NCBI RefSeq assembly: GCF_014356525.2
Contig: NC_052515.1
Coordinates: 20,961,725 to 21,025,724, forward strand
DNA from: Nilaparvata lugens
Lineage: Eukaryota; Arthropoda; Insecta; Hemiptera; Delphacidae
Direction of reading: 5' to 3'
DNA length: 64,000 nt
Positions 1 through 12,544 of this stretch are shown here, in pieces (the stretch's first letter is position 1; every line of letters begins with the position of its first letter). A model generated the notes under the pieces. That model worked only from the letters and a program-made list of their open reading frames with translations. It was not told where the DNA came from and did not search any database. The position numbers and the translations under genes were made by a program.

Positions 1-1393
1 TTACCTTGTATGTCGATAATATTGATTTCCTCTCAAGTAGGTCAAAGTGTTGCGAATTTAATGCAAGAAAACTGGTTAGTGTCAAAAAAGTTCGATGCCG
101 TATTTCGTTTCAAACTGTTGATCAGAAAGAAAGATTAAAGTTCATTCTTTCAACTACATAGTTTTTAAGATCCAATTAGAATGAAAAATAATTTTTAGGC
201 TTTTCAAATTGATAATTATAATAATGATGATCATGATCATCATTTTATTCGTTCACTATCATTTTTCCACTATCATTTTATTATCGCTATCATTTATTTA
301 CAAATATGAATTACATTAATCTTTTCAATTTATACATTTTGAAGGAATGTTCAAAGCATAGCTATAAAACTGAGTGGAAAATGAATTAAAAAGTTAAAAA
401 TACAAAAGAGAATAAAATTTGTAAGCTATTCATTTATGTAAAATACGCGTAAACCAGATATCATTACTACAACAAACATTTAAATTTGTAGTTTTTCTTA
501 AGAAACTGAAAAACACTCTACTTCTCCACTATTAATAAAGTAATTAAAATTCATGGATTTTTTGCCTGGTGTTTGTAGACTTAATGCCTCATTGACGTCA
601 TTGCTCAGGCTTACTTTAAAAGGGATTTAAATTTATCCGCAACTTGAATTAAGAGACACTTTTTAAATTTGTTTAGGTAACGTGTTTCAGTAGCCGGTTG
701 CAGCTATCAGCAATAGTTTAGGCCAAGTTCATTGGTCTAAGTATTATAACATGTTCGAGATAAGGTGTTCAATTGTTCTCATAATACTGAGATTCACTTC
801 AATCTGTCAGCATATCTTATGAATAACACCAATGTCCCCTATTCTAACTATACTGGCACTTTTTACTATAGCTGCTTGCGTCACTGTCTGCTCCGCCATG
901 TTGGTTTTTTGTATTCATTTTGTCTTATTTTAATTTATTGTGTCTTAAAGTAGGACAAGTAGTTAAAAATGGGAAAACGTCAGTCCATGGAAATTCCAAA
1001 TTTAAAGTGATTTTTGAAACGTAAATATAATTTCCAGATATTTCAAAGTATAAATTTAATTTAGTATATTTTTTGTGCAGTTGAAGCAAAGCTTATCTAT
1101 GCCAACGTGAAATAATAACAGTAACTTCAAATAATTGTGGTAGTCACGACAGTCAATTGAAGCTCTTTTCGAATAGAATGAATTGTTTACAGTATTTAAT
1201 TTTTTACAAGTCATCTATGAGAAGGATACTTTCAGTAAAATTCATATTGTGTTTTAGATATTTTCCAAATACTGATCAATTACATACATTTCAAATTATC
1301 AAATGAATCCAATTTTCTGATATTGTGATTCAACTAGTTGCACCACTATTCCCATTCCAAAAGAAATTACTCTTCAATGCATTGTTGCGTATA
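1..1393. other. AT-rich non-coding sequence
   Basis: No exon-like GC rise and no convincing splice-bounded reading frame is seen. The short open frame at 765-953 lacks coding character. A stretch near 785 (GAGATTCACTTCAATCTGTCAGC) resembles one near 53112, so a dispersed repeat is possible. Confidence 0.6.
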
Positions 1394-1744
1394 AGTTTTT
1401 GTAGAATTTCAAAAATTTATTCCACTATTTTGATGGATAAGTATTGAAGCTTTGAACTTGAGATGATTAGCGGCTTCGTACAATAAGCCTGCTCTTTTTA
1501 TAATTATTTGTGCTTAAATAAGTATCTAATCATGGAATTTGTTCCAAATGAAATTATCACGTTCTGTTAGTTTTTGTAGAATTTCAAAATTTTATTCCAC
1601 TATTTTGATGGATAAGTATCGATGCTTTGAACTTGAGATGATTAGCGGCTTCGTACAATAAGCCTGCTATTTTTATAATTATTTGTGCTTAAATAAGTAT
1701 CTAATCATGGAATTCGTTCCGAATGAAATTATCACGTTCCGTTA
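1394..1744 (+). repeat. Two-copy tandem repeat, period 175 bp
   Basis: AGTTTTTGTAGAATTTC starts both units, at 1394 and 1569. The units match almost throughout, including ATGATTAGCGGCTTCGTACA. Only a handful of substitutions separate them. Confidence 0.9.
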
Positions 1745-3119
1745 GTATATTCATATGGTTCTATCTATCGCTAGTTGATATTTAAATTGGACTGTATCAA
1801 TCCATGAATCTTATTTGTAACTCAATTTTTTGTTATTTATTAAATAGTTTTCCTAATTGTTGATGAGTTTTGAATAGTTCTACGTCTCGTTTATTTCATC
1901 AGAGACTGTTCAGAAACTTTCAATAAATCTCAAGAATAAACTGTAAACAAACTACTCATCAAGTTCGACATCTATTTACTTGTAAATTTAGTGCTGATTA
2001 TTACGCTGGTAGATTTTGTTGATGACAGTGAACATATTGGTTACTAAATCAGAATGTCTGTAGTATTGGTTTGATCTCTTATCAGTGATGAGCTCAGCCT
2101 TGGCCTTTCTCGTAATTAAATTTGTTTTTGCAACAATAAAAACGTGAAATTGGCGATTGCTTGTATCATCAGAAAATTTGAAAAGTTGATGTCGAGGAAC
2201 TTGGGAATGTTTTTTGGTTGAATGAATATGACTTGAAACAAATGTTATCTAAAACTGAAATTTTAAATTCTCTCTAATCTTGAAAGAAAAAATGATTTGT
2301 GTTTGAAAAAACACAAATGATTCTCTCTAATTTGAAAAACACGTTTCATTTCTAGAATCGTTGGAATATTCATTGATAGAATATTGCTAGTAATTGCAAT
2401 CTAAATATTCTTATCTGAGGCTTCACTATACAGTAATTAGTAGTAACTTTATTTTGAACGTATGCATTTCCTGATTTTGGTTAATAACATCAAGGACTGA
2501 AAAGTGATGGACATTAATTTTGGAAGGTGCCATTTATAGAGCCTAAAAACAGTTATTAAAGCTGGTTAATTGTTTGATGCTATCACGTCACATATAATTA
2601 GAATCAATTTTAAACTCAAATTAGTTGAACAGTGACAGGTTGAGTTGGAATTAATTTCGCTCATATTCTCTAGGAGGAGACTGCTATTTAAGTCCAGTGT
2701 GAACTTTCACTAATTTATTTTTAGCCGGTTTTCAGCCAGAATAAGCACCTTCTGTCCAAAAATAATAATCATTCATTTAGTAAATAGTGATTCATCATGG
2801 CGGTGCTGATGTTTGTGGAAATGCCAGCTCCATGTGTTGAGTAAACTGTCAAAGAGTCGAGAGCCGTGGAAAATTTTATGATCTCCAATTCTAAATGAGA
2901 GCATGGCGATTTATTGTTTTGTTTTGTTCGTAGTAAATTTCTGAACTTACGGAAACTGTGACTTCAAATTTGAATTACTTTCGTGAATTTCAATACAAAC
3001 TACCGGTCTTAACATAATGTTATCTATTTTTGGATTGCTGAGAATGATTCCGACTTGAGTTCTAGGCTTGTGCATGTATTATGGATGACGATGAGGTTTG
3101 CATGAGAATAGTGTTTTAG
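1745..3119. other. AT-rich non-coding sequence
   Basis: Nothing recognisable. The ATG at 2797 in a fair context (atcATGGCGG) gives only a 14-codon frame before TGA or TAA stops and does not end at a usable donor. Confidence 0.5.
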
Positions 3120-3440
3120 TTCAGTTTCGAACTCCTGGGAGTGATTTTGAAGCTCATAACGGTCCGTGTGGAGCTGATCCCAAGCAGTCACCCTTCCAAC
3201 GGGAGTACCGAGGGTACGTTACTTATCTATTTTGACGATTGGGTGTCAGTCTAACCACTTCTTCAGTCAGTGGTTGAGTCGAGTATAGAGTTTAAGTTCA
3301 GTTTCGAACTCCTGGGAGTGATTTTGAAGCTCATAACTGTCCGTGTGGAGCTGATCCCAAGCAGTCACCCTTCCAAAGGGAGTACTGAGGGTACGTCACT
3401 TATCTAATCTGACGATTGGATGTCAGTCTAAGCTTTGAGT
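3120..3440 (+). repeat. Two-copy tandem repeat, period 177 bp
   Basis: TTCAGTTTCGAACTCCTGGG starts both units, at 3120 and 3297. About 140 bp of each are nearly identical, including GGAGCTGATCCCAAGCAGTC. The spacer between copies is CAGTCAGTGGTTGAGTCGAG. Confidence 0.88.
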
Positions 3441-3463
3441 CAACCACTCCTAATTTCTTGACT

Positions 3464-3712
3464 GGTAAAATATTGAAAAACTGATTGATTTTAATAAAAA
3501 AAAACAATGCCCTATGTCCTTGTCCTATTTAAATTTAAATCTCAATAACTGAGATTAACTATGATGAGTGGTCGATATTCTGTTTGGTACTCAGGTAAAA
3601 TTAATATTGAAAAACTGATTGAATTCAAGAAAACCCCTGTCCTGCAAAAAAATGTGAATCCCAACCACTGAGATTAGGTATGATGAGCGATCGGTACTCT
3701 GATTGGACGGGT
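3464..3712 (+). repeat. Two-copy tandem repeat, period about 130 bp, diverged
   Basis: GGTAAAAT(TA)ATATTGAAAAACTGATTGA occurs at 3464 and 3594. GAGATTA..TATGATGAG.G.TCG follows in both. Divergence is greater than in the two tandem pairs upstream. Confidence 0.75.
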
Positions 3713-4801
3713 GGCCGCTTGTTGGCTAACCACCAACTCGGTCTACTAATGAAAGTCTATTTAAAAAATACTCATATATAGATTTGAAATTTCATTCCTG
3801 AAAGATACTAGTTATTGTTTACTAAAATATTAGCGTTTTACCAGTGTTTATGCCTGGTTTTCACGTTTCCGGTTAATGGTTGGATATTCTGGTTACTGGA
3901 GGGTCGAAGCAGGTTACCGGAAGCATGTAACTTGAACTGTGTGTACACTTACTTGAACAGGTACTGGATCAGATGAGTATCAACATGGTTAAAGTATAGG
4001 CATAGATAGAGAAAAGATAGCACAAGTACTTGTGCTTTCTTTTCTATATGGTACAGGTCTATGTTGACATGGTTCATGGTTCCAGTAACTTGTCTTCAGT
4101 AGGTTTAACAAACTAGAACATCTATTGGAGTATTTGAATCGTGAAAACTATTACAAGTACCTTTTCACTTAAGTCACATTCACACCATTTCTAGTGGTTG
4201 GTATAGTTGACTAGCGCTATTGGAATATACAATCTAAATGAGATCTAATCAATAGTCACTATTAACCATAATTTTCTTGGAATAGGTTGTAGAGTCAGTT
4301 TCCTCTTGCCTCATCTGACTCTTCTATCTAGAATGATAACGTTAGTTCAGTAGCAATGCACGATGATGGAGAAGAAGAAGAAGAAGAAAGAGGAAAAAAG
4401 AAGATGCGAAATTAGTTGAGCTCACGTGACTTGCAACTCTGTCACGGATCAGTGAAGAAGTGATCTACAATCACTGTGATATATGGTGGGGGGAGGGGTG
4501 ATCACTATACCGAGAAGCGAGAATAGATTCTTGTGAAGTGTGGAAGGGGGTCCAAGCAAAGCTGTACATTTCCTTACTTACTGTGAGAAAGAAACTCTAC
4601 TGGAAAATTGAAAAGATTCTTGTGAAGAGTGAATTAAAGAGCTTGTTTCAAGCTACTGTACTTGTTCTTTCTAAGCACTTACTTATATAACATTCAGAGA
4701 TAGAATATTTAATATTCATATTTGACGGATTTTTTTTCTGTAAAGAGTTGAAGATCTTATAGCATTCAAGACTTGAAGCATAACCCCTCCTTTATTTTTA
4801 T
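3713..4801. other. Non-coding sequence with short AAG run
   Basis: Apart from an (AAG)n run at about 4370-4392, nothing recognisable is seen. Confidence 0.5.
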
Positions 4802-5015
4802 GGAGCTGCCATAGCCGAGTGAATTCATTCTGATTTGGTAATCCAAAGATCCCTAAATCTTTGATATCCCTGTCTGTAGATATCCCAAGAAATTTCTGGG
4901 ACAGTTCCCGTGTTTCGGTTACACACGTGATATGCCCTGAAATTGATCAGGTGCGACTTGAGAACTCTCACACAAGAGTACTTTCCAGTCAGGTCAAATA
5001 TAATATTATAATTTA
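4802..5015 (+). mobile_element. tRNA-derived SINE, degenerate copy
   Basis: The head reads GAGCTGCCATAGCCGAGTG, a degenerate copy of GAGTGGCCGTAGTCGAGTGG. The body keeps CCCGTGTTTCGG and the tail CCCTGAAATTGATCAGGTGC, then CCAGTCAGGTC before an AT-rich end. It is the same family as the element at 10520-10773. Confidence 0.7.
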
Positions 5016-8000
5016 GTAATTGGCATAGTGGTTTGATTGTAGAGATATTAAAAGTTCCATGGTTGTGATAGCATAGAGATACCATAGTTCTTCTACAGTC
5101 TACACAGATAAACTATAGTTAAAATTGTTCTTCTATGATAATAAGTAATCGGCTCAGAGATACAATGTGATTGAAGAAGATAGATTAATTGATAAATCAC
5201 CCTGAAGAAGATTGATTGATTAATAAATCACCCATGTAATTTGTATGGCAACGCCAGACACTTGTTTCAAAAAAGAGTCATGTGGCTATTTCATGATTGA
5301 TGGATTGAATCACAGGATGAGGAAATGCTGGAAATGAGGACAATTAAGTCATTTCATGATGATTTTTGCTGATTAGTTGGTATTTTTGTTTGGTTGTGTG
5401 TTGGTCAATTTCAGTGATAGACTGCTGCAATAGGGAAAACCAAGTTTGTAATTATTATTGTGTGGATTGTTGAGTGATGATTTTGATTATCTGTTTAATT
5501 TGTGAAGTTTCTTATAGATGCATGTATTGAAACAGGGAAAATTTTTATTTTCTTTGAGGTTTTTCTACTGAATGCAGTACTTGAAACAGGTAAATTAGCT
5601 GTAAAAAGATATTTCAAGTTTTGCATTTTCTTTTGAAATTAATCTGCCTTAAGGCTCATTTAATCAGCCAAATGAAGATCCATCAAAGAATAAACTAACT
5701 CTCTGGGTTTCATGTCTTGATGAAGTGAGAGAGTAGTACAATAATAAGTGGGAGAGTAATTATAATTACTGTATTGCCTTGTGGTGTTTCGTTGCAGTGT
5801 AAATTGATGAAGGTAATAAAATTCGTTTGGGATTCTCAATGTCACTGTCAAAGTAATGAGTTGTCTGATGTATGTCTTGTTTGAATTTCTATAGTCAGAT
5901 TTACTTCAAACTGTTTGTTTAAATGGTAAGTTTTTATTTTGTTTCTATAGAATGCTGACAGTGTGTAATGAATGTCACTCTAGTGTCGTGATTGTTGTAG
6001 GTAGAGGGATGAGGGAATGTTTAATGTTAGATATCGTGCTGTTGCACTATTGATGTTTTCATATTTCGATTCGATGTTTTCATCAATAATGGCTATTTCG
6101 TGATGCTACTGTTGATATAGTCTGTTGTTCTATGAAATCACACGTGTGAGTGTAATTAATCACAATGGTTATCAATGCATTGATTTCAGATATTATAGAA
6201 GGTTACCTATGGTAGATGTGGTTCTGATAGCTAATACAAAGTGTAGTATCCTATTATATTAAGCGAGCAATTTCTGTATATATTTATATATTGGTTATTA
6301 TATGGTTATTTATGTCCAACGGATCTCGAAAACGGCTCTAACGATTTTGATGAAATTTGCAATATAGTAGGTTTATGATATAAAAATTCGATTGCACTAT
6401 GTCTCATCACCAGGAAAACTCGCTGAACGACATTAAAAGGATAATTCATCCTTGGAAAAACAGCTGAGACTTTCGTCGTCTGTGGATAATGGAAGTGAGT
6501 GAGCGAGTGCGTCTGTGGAAAATCAAAATATCTCATCCCCGAAATTCATTAGCTGACGTATAGTCAGCTGTAAAATATAAACACGACCTAAAAGATGAAG
6601 AAACCTTGAGGGTTTGAAAGGTAAAATTATTCATAATTAATCATAATTCACAGTTCCAAGTGATTAGTGTTATTTTGTCAATTAAAATTCGAACATTTCT
6701 GTTTTCAAATATTTGTACTGAAAATTGGACTTGAATTCGAAAGTGTATGGAACATAACCTACTTTTTGGACTATAGTGTATAAATCTAAATTCGAGGAAG
6801 ATACAGTTTTGGGCTGTGCCTGTTGGTCCTTCCCCAATCAATTGAAAGAATTGTGTTCTGTGTATCAATAAATGAATAAATATATACTATGCTTTTATGC
6901 TTTTGTACTCCAGAGCGAAGCTCGGTGCCCCGATATTCTGTTCTTATCAGCTCATTATCTGATACGCCGCACATTGTGTGGCCAGTATATTAAACTGTTT
7001 TTTGGAAATGGATGGAGTGTTAGGGGCTTGCCAAATGTATATTTGAATAGGTAGGATGAGCTTGACAACTCAACAATTTTAGTTTTGAGAATGAAAAATT
7101 CTTTATTAGGATTTTAAGAATTTGTTGCATAGAAACCTACTTACAACTACAGGTCATTCCACAGGAACAATGTGTTTCAAGCCAAGTATTCCTTTTTTCA
7201 AAAAGGGTTTATCATTCAATTTCAATTTTTTTATCTGCATATATATATTTCATCAATTCGAGTATAGACATGCACTATTTATTACGAGAACACCTTCGAA
7301 TATTTACATAGACTCTAAGATTAGTAGAAAAACTAAACTAGAAATAAAAACCGGGACAAACAGTTTTCTTCTATATCGACGTATGAATCTCGAGGTTTCT
7401 GCTCAAACTACTGTTGCAAGGACAATTCATTTAGATACATTTGTTGAAAGTGGACTCGCTTACAATTTTTGCACATTTTTTTTCTCTTTTTTCCTACTTT
7501 CTTCTCCAATACTTCCCTTTCTCTTCTCCTCGTCACCCTTCTTTCCTTACTTTTAGACCCTCTACCTATCTATTACATGGGAAACCATAGTTGGCTAGGT
7601 ATTTTTCCTCCTTTCTTTGAAATGAAATGAAAAATTCTTTATTAGGCGGAGTTAGGATTTTCTTTCTTTTCAGCACACCCCGCCATGAAGCCTGTTTTTG
7701 TATTTCATTGGAAATTTATTTTTGATTGTGATTTTTTTGTGTTTTGATTGGAATATAAATTAATTGATTGATTGATTTTAAAGTCAAAGTTTTACGAGAC
7801 CTCTAAATTCTCAGGTAATAGGCCCAAATCATATAAGTCAGGTCGAATCTCCATAAAATTGAATCTAATTGCCAACCTTTGAAAGTAGCAGCTCATTAGT
7901 GCATTAACTACTGTGCTAGTGTGTGTCAATATAATTGTTATAGCTTTTCTATGAGTGAAAAATATTCAGGATGCCATTAAGATGTGTGTACATTGAGTGT

Positions 8001-8699
8001 ATTGCTAATTACTCAACTTCACATACCGTTTATTTATTTTTAATTATGTATATAGAAGACCGGTGTTCGCTTTGGACCATCTCCAATATTTCTATCTCGT
8101 TTTGATTCACTTCTTACTCTTCCTCCTCCTCCTCTTCAACCCTCTCCTTTTCGTTCGCTCTCTTTCTTGCCCCTGAGAGTGGCCTAATAGTCGTTAACAT
8201 TTTGAGTTCCACTATCATCCGTTGATGACTCATAGTTTTGTCTCATAGTTTCAGTTGATGACAGAAATTTCAGCTGTGGACATTTTGCTTTCTTCCGTCT
8301 ATTCCATACTCTCGTGGCACTTTTAGGCCTGGTGCTTATGTAAACTTGAGCTTTGGTGACACAGTACAAATATGTCAGTTTTGAATTTGTATAATATTTC
8401 CTCAGTTCTTCAATTCCTGCTGCAATATTCTTATTTAAAATGATCGAAATGACATCGAAATCATAGAAATCTATGGTGAGATTCATGTACTCGTATATCA
8501 TAATGTCTCTAATGTCTCTTGAATATCACATAAACACTACAACTATAGCACTCATGTAACACTCTACCAAACTTCACATATCATTTATGAATGTAATCTT
8601 CATATAATTTTCAAAAGATTTCCTATAAAGTTTATGAATGAGACAGGAATGACATCTATCGAATTGTTTGCCGAATCCATGGGGATAACACGCTTTACA
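5016..8699. other. AT-rich non-coding stretch with a retroelement tail
   Basis: No exon is seen. A short stretch at 6790-6885 (ACAGTTTTGGGCTGTGCCTG, then TGAATAAATGAATAAATA-like bases) recurs at 28797-28870. It resembles the 3' tail of a SINE or LINE. The open frame at 7122-7556 is an AT- and pyrimidine-rich run with no coding signature. Confidence 0.5.
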
Positions 8700-9300
8700 T
8701 ATATGTACATTAACATTACATTTAATCGTCTGAGACAACTTTGTAAGAATGGAAACATTGGAAATGAATTTCCTATCAATTGTATTAGAGAAAACTGTGA
8801 TATAAATGAGAGGAATATGACTCCAATTACTTCGATAACTCTTTTCCTTAGATCACCTCTCATTCCAAATGTATTTATTATCAAATCTTAAATCCGTGTA
8901 TCCTCTGTAAATTGTCTGAGACGATTTCGTAAGAATGAAAAAATGGAAAATATATTCCCTATCCATTAAAACAATTTGAGAAATATTTGATTTAAATAAT
9001 GATAGGAATATGGACCCCAATTACTTTAACTACTCTTTTCCTTAAACCATCTCTCATTTCAAATGTATTTTTCAATCTTAAATCCATGTATCCTCTGTAA
9101 ATTGTCTTTTAAATGTCTGAGACGATTTTGTAAGAATGAAAAACTGGGAAATGAATTCCTATCAATTAGAATAATTTGAGAAAAACTGTTATTTATTTTA
9201 ATAATGTGAAGAATATGGACTCCAATTCCTTCTGCAAGTCTTTTCCTCAGACCACCTCCATTTAAAATGTATTGTTCATTCTTAAATTCATGTTTCTATG
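8700..9300 (+). repeat. Three-copy tandem repeat, period about 186-201 bp
   Basis: GTCTGAGAC..TTTGTAAGAATG occurs at 8728, 8914 and 9115. Each is followed by a diverged GGAAATGAATTCCTATCAATT, ATATGGACTCCAATTAC and CTTTTCCTTAGACCACCTC. Fragments of the same motif (AAGATTTCGTGAGAACG at about 9776) suggest the array once went further. Confidence 0.85.
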
Positions 9301-10519
9301 GAGAGTACTACTATACAGGCTGATTAAGCAGCTCCTCCTTAGGAGCGAAATGCATTCCTCGTTCCTCAACCAAAAAATAAGTGATTTTAAATATTTACTA
9401 CAGTGTCTAAATCTAAACTACAGCAGAGTTAGTAATATATTCTTATCACAAAAAGAATCTCATAGATCTCAAGATCTCGTAACAAGAATATTTCGTTCAA
9501 ACAATGATAATCTGTATCACAGTTCTTTTAACAACTTGTTTTCTCAGATCACTGTCTTCTTGAAAAACACAGTTTTATTTTGTCACATCCACATTTATCA
9601 GACATTAATACAGGACTGCAGTTTTCAAAATCATGGAACAATTTCAATTCAATATCAATTCTCATTCAACAAATTTTATCAAGACTGTCTTCTTGATTCA
9701 AATGTGGGTTTCAATCTCCAATTCATGTACCCACACTTCACGTAACGTATAAATAAAATTTTCTTAATAAAAGTCGAAGATTTCGTGAGAACGAATAAAT
9801 TCTCTGAAAACTGAAAGACTCAAATTAAATTTTGGCTCAAACAATGATAACAATCGGTATTTTTCACACAGTAAATATTTTTGAATGACAGGCAGAGTGG
9901 CTGCTAATTCTAACAATACATAATTTCAAATATAGGTAAGCAAATATACATTTTCCATGTGTGAATCTCGGAAATATAGATATAGATTACGTTCACCATT
10001 TGTAACTAATGATTAGGTTGTGTACACTCTTAAGCTATAGAAGTACCTATATAAATATAGTTATGGAATCTACAGTGGAAACCTTTTCTTTGATGTTGTT
10101 GAGCCAACCGGTCTCATTGGAGAGAATCTTCTTCGTTAATAAATTAGCTGACACAATGGACTAGTGAAGTTTGGTACATCCGCTGTTGACTGTTTTATTG
10201 AGAGTAGTTGAAGAAATTGCTGAAAACCGGATTGACTGGATTAGATTTTTTCAAAATTACTAGGTGCTTGTTGAAATTGTAGAGTAGAGGTTCTTTGAGA
10301 GAGGATTATGTGGGAGATGTTTGTGTTGTAGAACCTGGGTATTACGAACCCCGATAACTTTATACCCCGATGGTGTATAAACCTTAAACGTACTCAAGTC
10401 TAAGACCCGTATGCAGATACTCAGTTTAAACGGTGAATAATGTCAGCTGTTCGTTTAAACCCCGTATGAAACACATTATGATAGATGCAACCATATCTAC
10501 AAGTAAACGTGGTTTAGCG
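9301..10519. other. Diverged end of the repeat array and AT-rich sequence
   Basis: Half of a fold-back element lies at 9560-9627 (AAAAACACAGTTTTATTTTG). It is shared with 24845-25029. No exon is seen; the 157-codon frame at 9272-9745 runs through repeat sequence. Confidence 0.5.
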
Positions 10520-10773
10520 TTATATATATTAATATTATCGAGTGACCTGACTGGCTCAGGTCTGGTGTCAGAGTTTTCAGGTCGCAACTGATCAATTTCA
10601 GGGCCTCTGACATGATCTAAAGACTGCTTTTTAGGCAGCCGGGACCGACGGCATAACGTGTCCATCCGAAACACGGGAGTGGCCCGAGAAAATATCTTGC
10701 CCGGGCCGGTATTTGAACCCGGGCCTCTGAATCATGAAGCCAGCATCTGATCCACTCGACTACGGCCACTCCA
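10520..10773 (-). mobile_element. tRNA-derived SINE, best-preserved copy
   Basis: Read on the minus strand, the head starts GGAGTGGCCGTAGTCGAGTG (box A region) and has box B GGTTCAAATACC near 10709-10720. CGTGTTTCGGATGGACACG follows, then ACCTGAGCCAGTCAGGTCAC and an AT microsatellite end. The order of box A, box B, body and simple tail defines a tRNA-related SINE. Confidence 0.82.
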
Positions 10774-11434
10774 GCGTTAAATGTAGTGTTAGAATATGGC
10801 TAGGTGTGACTATATTTATATGATGTTAGAGTTATAAAGAACACAGCGATACAATGAATGGATTTCTGGGTCTCTTGAGATTCTTTATATCGTTTTTTAT
10901 TCTATTTTGTATGTTTTGGAAATGTTGAAGAGTTATATGAGAGTGTGAAAATATGGTACTTTTTATGGTGCTTATATTTCCTTTTAATTATTTCATCACA
11001 CTTTTTATTTCGACGAGCATAATACATTAACAAGGAAAAGTTCTGACTATGTTGTTCTATCTCTATTTTGACATTGTCATATCAAAACTAAGCATCACAA
11101 ACAAGCTTTGACTTACCGGCTCAAGTGAAAACAAATAATAGCGTTTGAAAAAATAATATTTACATAATGCTTAGACGCTTTTTATTGTTGGAGTAATAGT
11201 GAGCAATAAAACATTATTATTATCGTAACTTACAATTCTTTGCTCTTTACTTATACTCTCTGCTCTTGTGTTCCATTGTGTTAAATCCAAGATGAACTTG
11301 AAAGTTTTGTTGTTTCAAGCATTGAATCTGAATTTACTGTAGTGAAGTGTCTGTTAGTTCAAAATTATAATGATAAAAGTATCACCTCTTTCGGGTTCTG
11401 ATAACTCATAGGTTAAAATCACTTCGCTTATATA
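10774..11434. other. AT-rich non-coding sequence
   Basis: Nothing recognisable is seen. Confidence 0.5.
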
Positions 11435-11625
11435 TGGGCTACTTGTTTCAAATAAAAACTATATAAAAACTTTTAGTACCCTTTTATTAAAAACTTTAAA
11501 ATATTTTAACGACTAGTTTCGACCATAGATCATTTTCATAGTCCATTTTAACTTGAAAATAGTCGTTAAAATATATTAAAGTTTTTAATAGAAGGGTACT
11601 AAAAGTTTTATATTGTTTTTATCTG
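11435..11625. mobile_element. Fold-back element with TAGTACCCTTTTATTA arms
   Basis: The left arm reads TAGTACCCTTTTATTAAAAA, the right arm TTTTTAATAGAAGGGTACTA. ACGACTAGTTTCGACC lies inside. Related copies are at 23229-23495 and 56596-56729. All begin near ATGGGCTACTT. Confidence 0.75.
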
Positions 11626-12544
11626 ATAGGTTAACTGTATTAAGCTCTGTTTGGTTGAACTTCTATTGTTGCATTAATTTTTATACGTGTTATGCAACCA
11701 TACCATTCATCTTTCTCCATTGTAAGGCTCTTGCAGTTTCAGTTTATCTAGATGAGAAGCTCAATTTCAGTTATTCTACGGTTAGATGAACCTAGAAGGT
11801 TATGTTTAATTATGTCTCAAAGATAAAAGGGTAGGTCAGGGAGGTTGTGTTTTTGCTTGTTGAGAACGAAACCGTTGATCAAACAGATGATTATAGATGG
11901 ACTGAAATCTATATGAAATTGATGTCACCCAAAAAACTGATGCTTCATACTGAATCCTTCAAACTCGTTGACCAATCCTATTGGTTGACGTCACAACATA
12001 ATCATCGGCCAATCAGAAAGCAGGACTAACCATTTTGTCACCAAAGAACCCGCCTACTTCTTACACTATTGGCTGATGACAAATGTCACATAACAAAGTG
12101 AATGGGATGTACGGATGCTCGTATTCTCTGCTCATTCTAATATTCAAAATGCTGGGATTATTTTTTGGTTATTTTCGAAGCTTATATGTACAAAAATGTC
12201 AATTTTATTTCAAAATTCTACTATAATATACCTGTGTTGCAATCAGTCATAATTATTAACCATTGCACTAATGATAAATCACATCCCTATTTTTCATGGA
12301 AATGATTTTTAATAGAATATTGATTATAAATTATGTATAGAACATGTGCTTTTGACAACTTTAATTCTATTTTGTAAAAGAACAAAGGACGATTCTGTTA
12401 GTTCCCAGACTTGGGGTAGGTTTTGTGGAATGAAAATAGATGTTCAACTCTGAAACGATTTGCCTTCTAGCAGCAGAATTTGACTTGTTTGAATCGTACT
12501 TTTTGGGTCAAATTGTGTCTGGTAGCCCAGTCCTAAACCTGGTC
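11626..12544. other. Non-coding sequence
   Basis: No exon or repeat is recognised. Confidence 0.45.

Noticed and set aside
2797..2850. ATG in a fair context (ATGGCGGTGCTGATG) as the Stim signal-peptide exon
   Set aside because: The frame is only 14 codons before a stop, lacks a proper hydrophobic core, and does not reach a phase-1 donor.
7122..7556. 144-codon open frame
   Set aside because: Composition is AT- and pyrimidine-rich, with no domain and no splice context; it looks like chance.
9272..9745. 157-codon open frame
   Set aside because: It runs through degraded tandem repeat and half a fold-back element.
10696..10773. tRNA gene
   Set aside because: The box A and box B sequences belong to a SINE head: no intact cloverleaf or 3' acceptor stem is seen and related copies occur elsewhere in the window.
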